From: Lachnospiraceae bacterium
GTDB taxonomy: Bacteria; Bacillota; Clostridia; Lachnospirales; Lachnospiraceae
Assembly: GCA_017542245.1 (NCBI GenBank)
Contig: JAFXXN010000201.1
Coordinates: forward strand, 1-42,825
Direction of reading: 5' to 3'
Length of the DNA stretch: 42,825 bases
Under the pieces are notes generated by a model that did not search any database, was not told the DNA's origin, and worked only from the letters and a program-made list of their open reading frames with translations. Positions 1-10,787 of the stretch are shown piece after piece; the stretch's first letter is position 1, and each line of letters opens with the position of its first letter. A program made the position numbers and the translations under genes.

Positions 1-56
1 ATAATCATTCTGTCAAGGAAAACTTTTATTATTTTTCTTTTTATAGCATTATTCAT
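1..56 (-). CDS. possible N-terminus of a gene running off the left edge
   Basis: An ATG on the minus strand at 56-54 opens a frame that stays open to the window edge (18 codons, basic and hydrophobic, beginning MNNAIKRK). It lies just downstream of a good promoter match at 72-100. There is no convincing Shine-Dalgarno sequence (only GGAAAAGGG directly before the ATG), so the true start may lie further left. No family can be recognised from so few residues. Confidence 0.2.
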   Translation of the reverse strand, partial: MNNAIKRKIIKVFLDRMI

Positions 57-71
57 CCCTTTTCCATAAAT

Positions 72-100
72 ATTATACTCTGTTAAGGTCTTTAAATCAA
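72..100 (-). promoter_or_regulatory. promoter candidate reading off the left edge
   Basis: On the minus strand there is TTGATT (95-100), a 17-base spacer and a perfect TATAAT (72-77). The predicted transcript starts near 65 and leaves the window, so it would serve a minus-strand gene to the left. Confidence 0.5.
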
Positions 101-154
101 GCATTTTTTTGACATCGGGTACCTTCAAGCTAGCACCGGTTTTGAATAAAACGA

Positions 155-195
155 ACGGTTCTGCGATTGACCATGAAAATCAATCGTAGAACCGT
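155..195 (-). terminator. Rho-independent terminator of the nucleoside ABC operon
   Basis: Two 16-base arms (155-170 and 180-195) pair with one G-T wobble around a 9-base loop. On the minus strand they are followed by a T-rich run (TCGTTTTATT). The hairpin lies 24 bases past the end of the last permease gene, where the operon should end. Confidence 0.75.
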
Positions 196-218
196 CCCTC
201 TGATTGAAAAGACGCAGC

Positions 219-1163
219 TTAACGTAAGCCTTTGTCATACGGTATACCCTCTGCTTTAGGTGCCCTGGACTTCTTTGAAGTGAAGGCAAGAACTATAAGG
301 GATATTACGTATGGAAGCATGTTGTAAACGCCTCCGGGGATATTTAAGTTCTTAAGGAATTCGAATCCATTGTTTACATTTGAAAGGGCTCTGAAGAAAC
401 CGAATAAAAGCGCTGCAAGTGCAATTCTCGAAGGTTTCCACTGACCGAATATCATAACGGCGAGTGCAAGGAATCCGAAACCGGCCACACCAACTTCAAA
501 TTTCCAGGAACTTACGCCTGCGGTAACATAACAGATTCCGCCTAATCCACCAAGGGCACCGGAAATGAGTACGCCCGCCCAGCGCATTTTGTAAACATTT
601 ATACCGACTGAATCAGCTGCCTGAGGATGCTCACCACATGCCATAAGCCTAAGTCCGAACCTGCTCTTATACAGTATTATATAAGATCCTACGAGAGCGA
701 TAACTGCCAATATCATAAAAATATTAAACTCATAACCTTCGGCGAAAAGGAGCTTCTTTCTTGCAGGGAACAGAATTTCAGAAGAAGGCTTTGTAGGATC
801 TTCAGCAAGGTTAATAGCTTTAGCAATAACTGTTGCAGCTGCGGTTCCGAGCATATTCATAGCCGTTCCGACCAGTGTCTGATCTGCTTTTAGCTTTATC
901 GCAGCTATACCCAGAAGGGTTGAATATATAACACCTACTATGACACTGACAAGTATAACAGCCAAAACAATAACTATACCCGAAACTTCAGTACCAAGAT
1001 ATTTAAACGCGAGCGCACCGCCCAAGGCGCCCATTACCATGATACCTTCAAGTCCAAGATTTATAACACCGGAATGCTCGGCAAAGCAGCCTCCGAGAGC
1101 TACAAGAGAAAGAACTGTCGCAAAAAGAAGGGTATACTGAATTAAAATAATTACCATATTCAT
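219..1163 (-). CDS. nucleoside ABC transporter permease, YufQ/NupQ-like
   Basis: This is a membrane permease of the BPD_transp_2 (RbsC/LivH-type) family that pairs with the permease encoded upstream. At 314 residues it has the usual length, and it is almost entirely hydrophobic with about eight to nine membrane helices. The N-terminal stretch containing GLEGIMVMGALGGAL (about residues 37-51) and the later GINVYKMRWAGVLISGALGG region are typical of the small permease of BMP-type nucleoside importers. The ATG overlaps the end of the upstream permease gene by four bases (ATGA), with a GGAGG nine bases before it, so the two are probably translationally coupled. It is the last gene before the terminator at 155-195. 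Substrate is inferred from family and operon: purine and perhaps pyrimidine nucleosides. Confidence 0.9.
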   Translation of the reverse strand: MNMVIILIQYTLLFATVLSLVALGGCFAEHSGVINLGLEGIMVMGALGGALAFKYLGTEVSGIVIVLAVILVSVIVGVIYSTLLGIAAIKLKADQTLVGTAMNMLGTAAATVIAKAINLAEDPTKPSSEILFPARKKLLFAEGYEFNIFMILAVIALVGSYIILYKSRFGLRLMACGEHPQAADSVGINVYKMRWAGVLISGALGGLGGICYVTAGVSSWKFEVGVAGFGFLALAVMIFGQWKPSRIALAALLFGFFRALSNVNNGFEFLKNLNIPGGVYNMLPYVISLIVLAFTSKKSRAPKAEGIPYDKGLR

Positions 1164-2344
1164 TTACGCTTTCCTCCTTTCACAGCTTTGTTTTCCGGCT
1201 CTTTTACATCCGCTTTTACACTTTCCTCTGCATTGGCATTTGTTTCCGTTAAATCCTTTTTCCTTAAGATACCTGATTTTAACAGGTATTTAATCAATCC
1301 TGTAAAACTGCAAAGGTAAATAATTATAGCTGAGATAAGATCTGATATCTGAGCGCAGTACATTGTAAGATCTACATTTACTCCTCCGTCTGTTATATGC
1401 TGTATAAAGAAAGAAGAGAAAATAGACCCTATCGGGTTCAGTCCGCCAAGAAATGCAGCGGCTATGCCGTTGAATCCCATAGCCGGAACCGAAGTCTGGT
1501 TAATGTCCCATGGAGTAAAATCTGTGAGGAAAAGCAGGGATGCTCCTATTCCTGCTATCAGGCCTCCGATACCCAAGGTAATGACTACATTCCTTTTTTC
1601 AGCCATACCGGCATATTTAGCGGCATTCTTATTATATCCTGTAGCTTTAAGCTCATATCCGAACTTTGTTTTTGATAGCAGAATCCATACAGCAAACGCA
1701 AATACCAGAGCGATTATAATTCCAAGCCCTACATATCTATTATTATTGAACAGCTTGTTTAAGCCGATGTTTGGTATTATTGCGTCAGCATAATCCGGAT
1801 TATTTGCAAGCTCAGGCGTATCTTTCCTTCCCGAGACTACATACCGGGTCAGAATCATATTGGTAGAATAAAGCGCTATCCAATTCAGCATAATACCGGA
1901 TATAACCTCATTGACATTACAGTATGCTTTCAGAAAACCTGAAATAGCTCCCCAAAGGCTTCCGGCTACTGCTGCAAGGATAATGCAGCCTACCCAATTC
2001 CAATGAAGCTCATAAGCTCCGAAAAGTGCAGCACATGCACCGACTACATACTGACCGGCAACGCCGATATTAAACAGGCCGGCCTTGTATGAGAACAGGA
2101 TGGATAAGGAGCACATAAGAAGCGGTGCAGTTTTTACAAGCGTGCTTCCTAAGGATTCAATCTGCTTTTCACTCCTGTTCCATTTGAAAAAGTTCTGGAT
2201 GATACGGAGCATAGCTTCCGGCGCACCCTTTGCATTGATAAACAACAGAACAATGAAACCAATCAGCAAACCTAAAAGGATACAGATTATTGAGGCTATA
2301 AATGACTGAATACCTTCATTTTTCCAGATACTCTTCTTTTTCAT
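1160..2344 (-). CDS. nucleoside ABC transporter permease, YufP/NupP-like
   Basis: This is the larger permease of a BMP-family nucleoside importer (BPD_transp_2 family), predicted to form the membrane channel with the adjacent smaller permease. It has about ten hydrophobic segments and a basic N-terminus. The charged tail, rich in Lys and Glu (about the last 35 residues), is cytoplasmic and not conserved in the family. The ATG at 2344 is preferred; a TTG one codon upstream (2347) is possible. The ribosome binding site AGGAGG (2355-2360) lies inside the last two Arg codons of the ATPase gene just upstream, so the end of one gene supplies the start signal of the next. It overlaps the following permease by four bases. 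Confidence 0.9.
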   Translation of the reverse strand: MKKKSIWKNEGIQSFIASIICILLGLLIGFIVLLFINAKGAPEAMLRIIQNFFKWNRSEKQIESLGSTLVKTAPLLMCSLSILFSYKAGLFNIGVAGQYVVGACAALFGAYELHWNWVGCIILAAVAGSLWGAISGFLKAYCNVNEVISGIMLNWIALYSTNMILTRYVVSGRKDTPELANNPDYADAIIPNIGLNKLFNNNRYVGLGIIIALVFAFAVWILLSKTKFGYELKATGYNKNAAKYAGMAEKRNVVITLGIGGLIAGIGASLLFLTDFTPWDINQTSVPAMGFNGIAAAFLGGLNPIGSIFSSFFIQHITDGGVNVDLTMYCAQISDLISAIIIYLCSFTGLIKYLLKSGILRKKDLTETNANAEESVKADVKEPENKAVKGGKRK

Positions 2345-2351
2345 CAATCAT

Positions 2352-3878
2352 TTACCTCCTCTTTGCACCGGCCATGTAAAGACCAAGTTCTTCCTGATTC
2401 GTCTTTTTAGGATCGAATTCTCCTACGATTTCTCCTTCATACATAACAAGGATTCTGTCAGGAACATCCATAACTTCATCAAGTTCAAGTGATACCAAAA
2501 GAACAGCTTTACCTGCATCTCTTTGTGCCACAAGCTGTTTATGGATATATTCTATGGCTCCTACGTCCAATCCACGGGTAGGCTGTACAGCTACCAAAAG
2601 CTCGGGTTTTTTATCTATCTCACGGGCAATGATAGCTTTCTGCTGGTTACCACCTGACATGCTTCTGGTGATAGTTTCTGATCCCTGCCCTGAACGAACA
2701 TCATACTCCTTTATCAGCCTGTCAGAGTATTCTCTGATATTCTTACGTTTTAAAAAACCTGCTTTATTAGAAAATTGAGGTTCAAAATATCTTTGAAGGA
2801 TCATATTGTCTTCCAAAGAATAATCAAGTACTAAGCCATGCTTATGTCTGTCTTCAGGTATATGGCTCATACCGGCAACGCTCTTTTCCCTGATAGAGTA
2901 ATGGGTAATGTCCTTTCCGCAAAGCTCAAGTTTGCCTGAAACCAAAGGCTCCAGACCTGTAAGGCCATACACAAATTCAGTCTGCCCGTTTCCGTCGATA
3001 CCTGCGATACAGACAATCTCACCGGCTCTGACATTAAAGGAGACATTGTTAACGGCATTCTTTTTATGAACTTTAGAAGCAACGGACATATTCTCAATAT
3101 TCAGAATAACATCCCCCGGCTTTGTTTCCTTTTTCTCGACATGGAAATTGACATTTCTGCCCACCATCTTAGCTGACAGCTCCTGTGAAGTAGTCTTCGC
3201 AGTCTCGATGGTATCTATATACTTACCCTTTCTTAAAATAGTGCATCTGTCGGCAACTTCCATAATTTCAGCCAGTTTATGTGATATGAAAAGAATACTC
3301 TTTCCTTCTTTAGCCAGATTCTTCATTATCTGCATAAGTTCTTTGATTTCCTGAGGAGTAAGAACTGCTGTCGGCTCATCAAAAATCAGGATTTCATTAT
3401 CCCTGTACAGCATTTTAAGGATTTCCGTTCTTTGCTGCATACCAACGGTTATATCCTCAATCAGTGCATCGGGATCGATATTTAAACCATATTTTTCAGA
3501 AAGAGCCAAAACCTTTTTCCTTGCCTCATCCTTCTGGATAAGCCCATGTTTTACCGGCTCAATTCCAAGGATAATATTATCCAGTACGGAAAAGCATTCG
3601 ACAAGTTTAAAATGCTGATGAACCATACCTATGCCTAATGCATTTGCATCATTCGGGTCTTTTATGGTTACTACTTTACCGTCTTTCTTTATAACGCCTT
3701 CCTCAGGCTGGTACAATCCGAACAGGACACTCATAAGAGTGGACTTTCCGGCACCGTTCTCTCCAAGCAGTGCATGAATCTCACCTTTTTTCAGCTGTAG
3801 GGTTATATTGTCATTAGCAATAATGCCCGGGAATTTCTTGGTGATATTTAGCATTTCGATAGCATATTGTGTTTCCAA
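2352..3878 (-). CDS. nucleoside ABC transporter, double ATP-binding protein, YufO/NupO-like
   Basis: This cytoplasmic ATPase drives the adjacent permeases. It contains two fused ABC domains, as in RbsA and YufO (508 residues, normal length). The first has a full Walker A (GENGAGKST, residues 39-47), the Walker B/D-loop LIFDEPTAVLTP and the switch motif SILFISHKL. The second domain has a changed P-loop (GIDGNGQTE instead of GxxGxGKS) with the signature MSGGNQQK, which is normal for this family, where the second site is usually degenerate. The start is a TTG with AAGGAGG six bases before it; the first internal ATG (3854) is a weaker choice. It is separated from the binding-protein gene by 141 bases holding a terminator and a large hairpin, so it may be expressed less than that gene. 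Confidence 0.93.
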   Translation of the reverse strand: METQYAIEMLNITKKFPGIIANDNITLQLKKGEIHALLGENGAGKSTLMSVLFGLYQPEEGVIKKDGKVVTIKDPNDANALGIGMVHQHFKLVECFSVLDNIILGIEPVKHGLIQKDEARKKVLALSEKYGLNIDPDALIEDITVGMQQRTEILKMLYRDNEILIFDEPTAVLTPQEIKELMQIMKNLAKEGKSILFISHKLAEIMEVADRCTILRKGKYIDTIETAKTTSQELSAKMVGRNVNFHVEKKETKPGDVILNIENMSVASKVHKKNAVNNVSFNVRAGEIVCIAGIDGNGQTEFVYGLTGLEPLVSGKLELCGKDITHYSIREKSVAGMSHIPEDRHKHGLVLDYSLEDNMILQRYFEPQFSNKAGFLKRKNIREYSDRLIKEYDVRSGQGSETITRSMSGGNQQKAIIAREIDKKPELLVAVQPTRGLDVGAIEYIHKQLVAQRDAGKAVLLVSLELDEVMDVPDRILVMYEGEIVGEFDPKKTNQEELGLYMAGAKRR

Positions 3879-3901
3879 CTTGAACCTCCTTTTTCAAGAA
3901 C

Positions 3902-3969
3902 TTTTAATAATTCTCATATAAGTTAATTTAGTTTACAAACAACATTAACTTATATAAAAACTATTAAAA
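3902..3969. repeat. large AT-rich nested inverted repeat
   Basis: A perfect 12-base inverted repeat (3916-3927 with 3944-3955) has a 16-base loop. It is flanked by a second perfect 8-base pair of arms (3902-3909 with 3962-3969), separated from the inner stem by a six-base internal loop on each side. The outer right arm touches the terminator stem at 3968-4000. It lies in the leader of the ATPase gene. It could be an mRNA-stability or attenuation structure, or a regulator binding site. Confidence 0.6.
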
Positions 3970-4000
3970 CTCAGAGACAGCTATACACTGTCCCTGAGTT
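3968..4000 (-). terminator. terminator between the binding-protein gene and the ATPase gene
   Basis: Thirteen-base arms (3968-3980 and 3988-4000) surround a 7-base loop. The single non-Watson-Crick position is a G-U wobble when read on the minus strand, and the stem is followed there by TTTTAATAGTTTTT. It lies 19 bases past the stop of the lipoprotein gene. Partial termination here would make more binding protein than ATPase and permease. Confidence 0.75.
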
Positions 4001-4019
4001 TTTTGCTGTAATTATATAA

Positions 4020-5225
4020 TTACTTCAGATTTCCGAGCCATTCAACTTTAACATTAGTTGTGGAAGGCTCTTTAGATAAATCGTCGGATACTTTGATGGT
4101 GCCGTCGAACATGCCTTTTACCACAACCTTATAGTCTTCCTTTGTAAATTTATCGGAGAACTGAGTGGATTCCATAGGTAATGAAACATAGTTTGCATCG
4201 GGATCGTCACCGCTTATAAGGCCAAGAGATTTGATCTGTCCCGAATATTCACTCCACTTACCCTTATTTACGATATCATCAAGAGCATCATATGTTGAAG
4301 GATATAATCCCTTAAGAGCTGAAGTAACTGTCATGCCGCTTCCATACATGCCGTCTATGATAGATTTCTGGTCTACGTCAACACCGATTACCTTACCCTT
4401 GGCTTTTCCTGCTGCTTCAGCTACAGAAGTATAGATACCGGCACCGCAGGCAAATACTATCTCGGTACCTGCACCATACCAGGTATCCATAGCAGCTGTG
4501 ATATCGGCATCACCGACAAACTTATTAGCATACGCAAATTTCATATCTACATTGATACCAAGTTCCTTTGCAGCAGCATCAGCACCCTGAACATATCCGT
4601 AACCATACTTCATAGGACCGGGAACTGCCATACCGCCAAGATAACCAAGCTTAGTGTATCCTAACTTAACAGCTGCATAGCCTGCCATATAGCCGCTGTA
4701 CTGCTCCTGATAGCATGCAAGATATACATTTTCATAATGATAATAATCTTTTACATTCCAGTTAGCAGGGTTGTAATCATATGTGCCGCCCTTCTTAGGA
4801 ACACCTGCCTCCAAGATATCTCCTGCGCTAAGGTCAAGTCCGATAAACTTTACATCAGTATACTTTTCTGACAGATCAACAATTGTAGCGCCAAAAGAAA
4901 AGCCGGGCATAACCACGATGTTGTAACCTTCATCAATAGCGCTCTCTACAGCTGATGCACGCTCTGCAGTGCTGTCTCCGGCAGGCTTCTTATAGGTAAA
5001 CTTAATACCGTTCTTATCACAGAATGCCTTACAAGCTTCATATGTTGTCTGGTTAAAGCTTTGATCTGTAATATCACCGCTATCTGTTATCATGGCTACT
5101 TTATAGTCGCTTTTACTGCTGCCCGAATCACCGGAACCTCCACTCGAGCCGCTATTGCCTGAACTGCAGGCACACAGTGACAGGACAAGTGATAAAACTA
5201 AAACCAAACATATACCTTTCTTCAT
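4020..5225 (-). CDS. BMP-family nucleoside-binding lipoprotein
   Basis: This is the extracellular substrate-binding lipoprotein of the adjacent importer (BMP/Med family, PF02608; relatives such as PnrA, BmpA and NupN bind purine nucleosides). It starts with a lipoprotein signal peptide with Cys20 as the lipidated residue (LSLCAC), then a Gly/Ser linker and the type I periplasmic-binding fold. Family hallmarks include VAMITDSGDITDQSFNQ near the mature N-terminus and the VVMPGFSFG segment. The start at 5225 is chosen because AGGAGG lies seven bases upstream. A longer reading from 5276 begins at or before the predicted transcription start and has no ribosome binding site. The gene is first in the operon and is followed by a terminator, consistent with excess production of the binding protein. 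Confidence 0.92.
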   Translation of the reverse strand: MKKGICLVLVLSLVLSLCACSSGNSGSSGGSGDSGSSKSDYKVAMITDSGDITDQSFNQTTYEACKAFCDKNGIKFTYKKPAGDSTAERASAVESAIDEGYNIVVMPGFSFGATIVDLSEKYTDVKFIGLDLSAGDILEAGVPKKGGTYDYNPANWNVKDYYHYENVYLACYQEQYSGYMAGYAAVKLGYTKLGYLGGMAVPGPMKYGYGYVQGADAAAKELGINVDMKFAYANKFVGDADITAAMDTWYGAGTEIVFACGAGIYTSVAEAAGKAKGKVIGVDVDQKSIIDGMYGSGMTVTSALKGLYPSTYDALDDIVNKGKWSEYSGQIKSLGLISGDDPDANYVSLPMESTQFSDKFTKEDYKVVVKGMFDGTIKVSDDLSKEPSTTNVKVEWLGNLK

Positions 5226-5280
5226 TTTTTTGCCTCCTATTTTTAAACTGTACCCATAGGGTCCTTCATAAAACAACTCG

Positions 5281-5309
5281 ATTATACCACTTTTCTTAAG
5301 TTTTTACAA
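5281..5309 (-). promoter_or_regulatory. promoter of the nucleoside importer
   Basis: On the minus strand there is TTGTAA (5304-5309), a 17-base spacer and TATAAT (5281-5286) with an extended -10 (TGG before TATAAT). Transcription would start near 5274, leaving a leader of about 50 bases. No purine-riboswitch-like fold was seen in that leader. Confidence 0.65.
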
Positions 5310-5366
5310 TAACATAATAATCTCCCCTTTTATTCATATTTTTATATATTTTTTCTATATAATACA

Positions 5367-5395
5367 TTTACTTATCTTAAAAATTATAGTATAAT
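5367..5395 (+). promoter_or_regulatory. promoter of the beta-galactosidase gene
   Basis: TTTACT (5367-5372), a 17-base spacer and a perfect TATAAT (5390-5395) lie 58 bases before the start codon. The 227-base gap 5226-5452 thus holds two back-to-back promoters and is otherwise very AT-rich with no other recognised element. Confidence 0.55.
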
Positions 5396-5416
5396 TTTTA
5401 AGACTGTTAATGTTAG

Positions 5417-8509
<3,093 letters not shown>

Positions 8510-8534
8510 AGGAACAACCTTCCATTATAGACAC

Positions 8535-8551
8535 ATTTGATCAGATCAAAT
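8535..8551. repeat. short palindrome after lacZ
   Basis: ATTTGAT and ATCAAAT flank the three bases CAG, giving a perfect 7-base inverted repeat just before the terminator. It may be part of the termination region or a binding site; nothing further can be said. Confidence 0.4.
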
Positions 8552-8554
8552 AAT

Positions 8555-8596
8555 AAAAGCTGTAAATCAGGAGCACATTCCTGTTTTACAGCTTTT
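8555..8596. terminator. bidirectional terminator between lacZ and the deacetylase gene
   Basis: Seventeen-base arms (8555-8571 and 8580-8596) with one mismatch enclose an 8-base loop and carry A and T runs at both ends. They can therefore stop transcription from lacZ (plus) and from the glgC operon (minus), which converge here. Confidence 0.85.
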
Positions 8597-8619
8597 TCTT
8601 AAATCTTATTGATAAAAAC

Positions 8620-9663
8620 TTAATTATTTCCTGCGGTTGCCAACACGCCACCATCGTTTTTCTCAGCCTTCTCAGCGTCTTTTTTGTCCTTATACTTGGA
8701 ACCGGTAATAGTATTATGATATACCTTTCCATTCTCAAGTTTTTCTTCACGTGCTGCAAACATCTCGCTTACGGAACAAACCTGATATCCCTGTTGTACA
8801 AGCCACGGAACTACTTTCTTTACTGCTTCGGCAGTACTTCCGTAAAGGTCATGCATTAGAATGATCGCTCCATCAATAGTACTTTTCTTTACTTCTGCAA
8901 AAACAGCATCGGCATCTTTTGAAGACCAGTCAAGAGTATCGACATACCAGTTGATCAGAGGATGCCCGGCTACAGATTTAACCGTATCATTTGCATTGCC
9001 GTAAGGCGGTCTTACAAGATAGTTCTTTTTCAGTCCAAGTACTTCATTAAGTTTGTCCTGATTGTTTTCTATCTCTTTAATAATTTCTTCCTTAGAAAGC
9101 TTATTCAGATTTGCATGGTTTACAGTATGATTAGCTACTTCACAGCCCTGCTCATGAACTTTTTTTACTTTTTCGGGATACATCTGTATGTTTTCACCGA
9201 CCATAAAGAAAGTAGCATGTACATTATATTCTGCCAAAGTTTCCAGTATAGTGTCAGTATGCTTACTTGGTCCATCGTCAAAAGAAAGCGCAACTATGGG
9301 CCTTACAGGATCGATCCAGTCAACATTTACTGTTTCCGTATCCATAGGAACCGGAGTCGGCGTCGGAGATGGCGTAGGGGATGGAGAAGGCGTAGGCGTA
9401 GCGGTTGGTTTCGGAGTAGGCGTTGCTTTTACTTCTGTCCCCTTATCTTTTCCGTCCTGCTGATCTTCCGATGTTCCGTTTTTACCGGTAAGTGCAGAAA
9501 GCCCGTCGCCTTTTTTTGTATCCTTTACGGTATCTTCCTTTTCGGTACTTTCCTTTCCTTTTGAAGGTGCCAAACTGTCAAGTTTTATAAAAAATACAGT
9601 TAAAACCACTATTGCCACAAGAGCCGTCGCTGCAAGAGCAATATTCAAGAAATTCTTCTTCAT
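8620..9663 (-). CDS. membrane-anchored polysaccharide deacetylase (NodB/CE4)
   Basis: This is a surface deacetylase of carbohydrate esterase family 4, which removes N- or O-acetyl groups from peptidoglycan, chitin-like sugars or xylan using a metal ion. It has an N-terminal membrane anchor (about residues 7-28), a Thr/Pro linker (about 80-105) and a NodB domain (about 120-300). All NodB motifs are visible: SFDDGP with Asp129 and Asp130, HTVNH with His179 and His183, RPPYGN, DTLDW and ILMHD, so it should be active. The C-terminal 45 residues are charged and unassigned. The ATG overlaps the glgD stop codon (TGATG) and has no clear ribosome binding site, so it is probably translated by coupling to glgD. 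A peptidoglycan role is the most common for this architecture, but the substrate cannot be told from sequence. Confidence 0.9.
   Translation of the reverse strand: MKKNFLNIALAATALVAIVVLTVFFIKLDSLAPSKGKESTEKEDTVKDTKKGDGLSALTGKNGTSEDQQDGKDKGTEVKATPTPKPTATPTPSPSPTPSPTPTPVPMDTETVNVDWIDPVRPIVALSFDDGPSKHTDTILETLAEYNVHATFFMVGENIQMYPEKVKKVHEQGCEVANHTVNHANLNKLSKEEIIKEIENNQDKLNEVLGLKKNYLVRPPYGNANDTVKSVAGHPLINWYVDTLDWSSKDADAVFAEVKKSTIDGAIILMHDLYGSTAEAVKKVVPWLVQQGYQVCSVSEMFAAREEKLENGKVYHNTITGSKYKDKKDAEKAEKNDGGVLATAGNN
9348..9425 (-). repeat. Thr/Pro linker repeat in the deacetylase
   Basis: Degenerate short repeats encode alternating Thr-Pro and Ser-Pro. They form a flexible wall-spanning linker, and the opposite strand reads as a spurious Gly/Val-rich frame. 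Confidence 0.7.
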
Positions 9664-10787
9664 CAGATGCTGTACCTATCGCTTCTTTCAAGAACTATCA
9701 TGGGTTTTCCGGGCTCTCCGGAATAACTGCTGTTAGGTTTGATAGTATCCCTGCTCTCTATGATACAGTTTTCAATATACGAATTGTCTCCGATATGAAC
9801 ACCGTTTAATACTACAGAATTCCTGATCGTACAGTTATTTCCGATATAAACCTGTTTAAATATGATAGAATTCTCTACTCGTCCGTTTACTATAGTTCCG
9901 CTTGCAATAAGGCTGTTACGTACGTCAGCTCCTGCATTGTACTTTGCGGGAGGAAGATCGTCAACCTTTGAATAAACATCCGGATACTGCCTGAAGAAAT
10001 AATCCCTGACATCAGGCTTTAAGAAATCCAGATTTGCATCATAATAATCATTTACCGAAGCAATGTTACGCCAGTATTCGGTATGTTCAAAGGCATATAC
10101 CTTTTTAACATCTTTAAATCTGATTATGATATCTCTTACAAGGTCGTAGCGTTCTTCTTCATTCGCACGTTCAAGCATTTCTATAAGCTGACGGCGTCTT
10201 ACGACATAGATGCCGGCTGAAACCAAAGGGGCATCTTCCGATCCGTTGGGCTTTTCATCAAAGGATGTGATCCTTCCGTCCTCATCGGTAGAGATTATGC
10301 CGTAACGGCTGGTATCCGCGCATTTACCGAGGCGTTTACATACAACAGTAATATCTGCCTTATTATCTATATGCTTCTCAAGGACCTTATTAAAATCAAG
10401 TTTGTAAATAATGTCACCGGATGTGATGACAACATAAGGTTCATGACTGTTCCTTAAAAAATCAATATTCTGGTAAATTGAATCTGCGGTGCCTCTGTAC
10501 CAGAAAGAGTTATCAGCGGTAATGGTAGGGGTAAATACATAAAGTCCGCCCTGTTTACGTCCGAAATCCCACCATTTTGATGAACTCATATGTTCATTAA
10601 GTGAACGTGAATTATACTGGGTAAGAACCGCAACCTTCTGAACCTTTGAATTTGCAAGGCTGCTTAAAGCAAAATCAACTGCCCTGTAGCTTCCTGCCAG
10701 AGGCATGGCTGCCACAGCACGCTTATTAGTAAGTTCCTTCATTCTCGGAGCATTTCCGCCCGCAAGTACTATACCTATAGCCCTCAT
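9663..10787 (-). CDS. glgD: glucose-1-phosphate adenylyltransferase, GlgD subunit
   Basis: GlgD is the second subunit of the ADP-glucose pyrophosphorylase of Firmicutes. In characterised systems it has little activity of its own but raises the activity of GlgC in a GlgC/GlgD heterotetramer, feeding ADP-glucose to glycogen synthesis. The protein (374 residues, normal length) has a nucleotidyltransferase fold up to about 240 and a left-handed beta-helix tail with hexapeptide repeats (about 290-360). The nucleotide-binding loop is changed compared with GlgC ([14 protein letters not shown] instead of [14 protein letters not shown]), a typical sign of GlgD. Its ATG overlaps the glgC stop by four bases (ATGA), and its own stop overlaps the deacetylase start. 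Confidence 0.93.
   Translation of the reverse strand: MRAIGIVLAGGNAPRMKELTNKRAVAAMPLAGSYRAVDFALSSLANSKVQKVAVLTQYNSRSLNEHMSSSKWWDFGRKQGGLYVFTPTITADNSFWYRGTADSIYQNIDFLRNSHEPYVVITSGDIIYKLDFNKVLEKHIDNKADITVVCKRLGKCADTSRYGIISTDEDGRITSFDEKPNGSEDAPLVSAGIYVVRRRQLIEMLERANEEERYDLVRDIIIRFKDVKKVYAFEHTEYWRNIASVNDYYDANLDFLKPDVRDYFFRQYPDVYSKVDDLPPAKYNAGADVRNSLIASGTIVNGRVENSIIFKQVYIGNNCTIRNSVVLNGVHIGDNSYIENCIIESRDTIKPNSSYSGEPGKPMIVLERSDRYSI

Noticed and set aside
2867-3097. Additional frame on the same strand inside the ATPase gene
   Set aside because: It lies within the second ABC domain in another frame, without family similarity or start signal.
5226-5276. Extended N-terminus of the BMP lipoprotein
   Set aside because: It would start at or before the predicted transcription start, lacks a ribosome binding site, and would spoil the lipoprotein signal peptide.
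5226-5280. Possible purine riboswitch in the leader of the nucleoside importer
   Set aside because: The leader is only about 50 bases and shows none of the conserved loop sequences; only a short ACCC/GGGT hairpin is present.
9188-9463. Gly/Val-rich reading frame on the plus strand
   Set aside because: It is the antisense of the Thr/Pro linker of the deacetylase; similar shadow frames lie opposite the linkers at 25320-25502 and 26896-27273. No ribosome binding site or family similarity.
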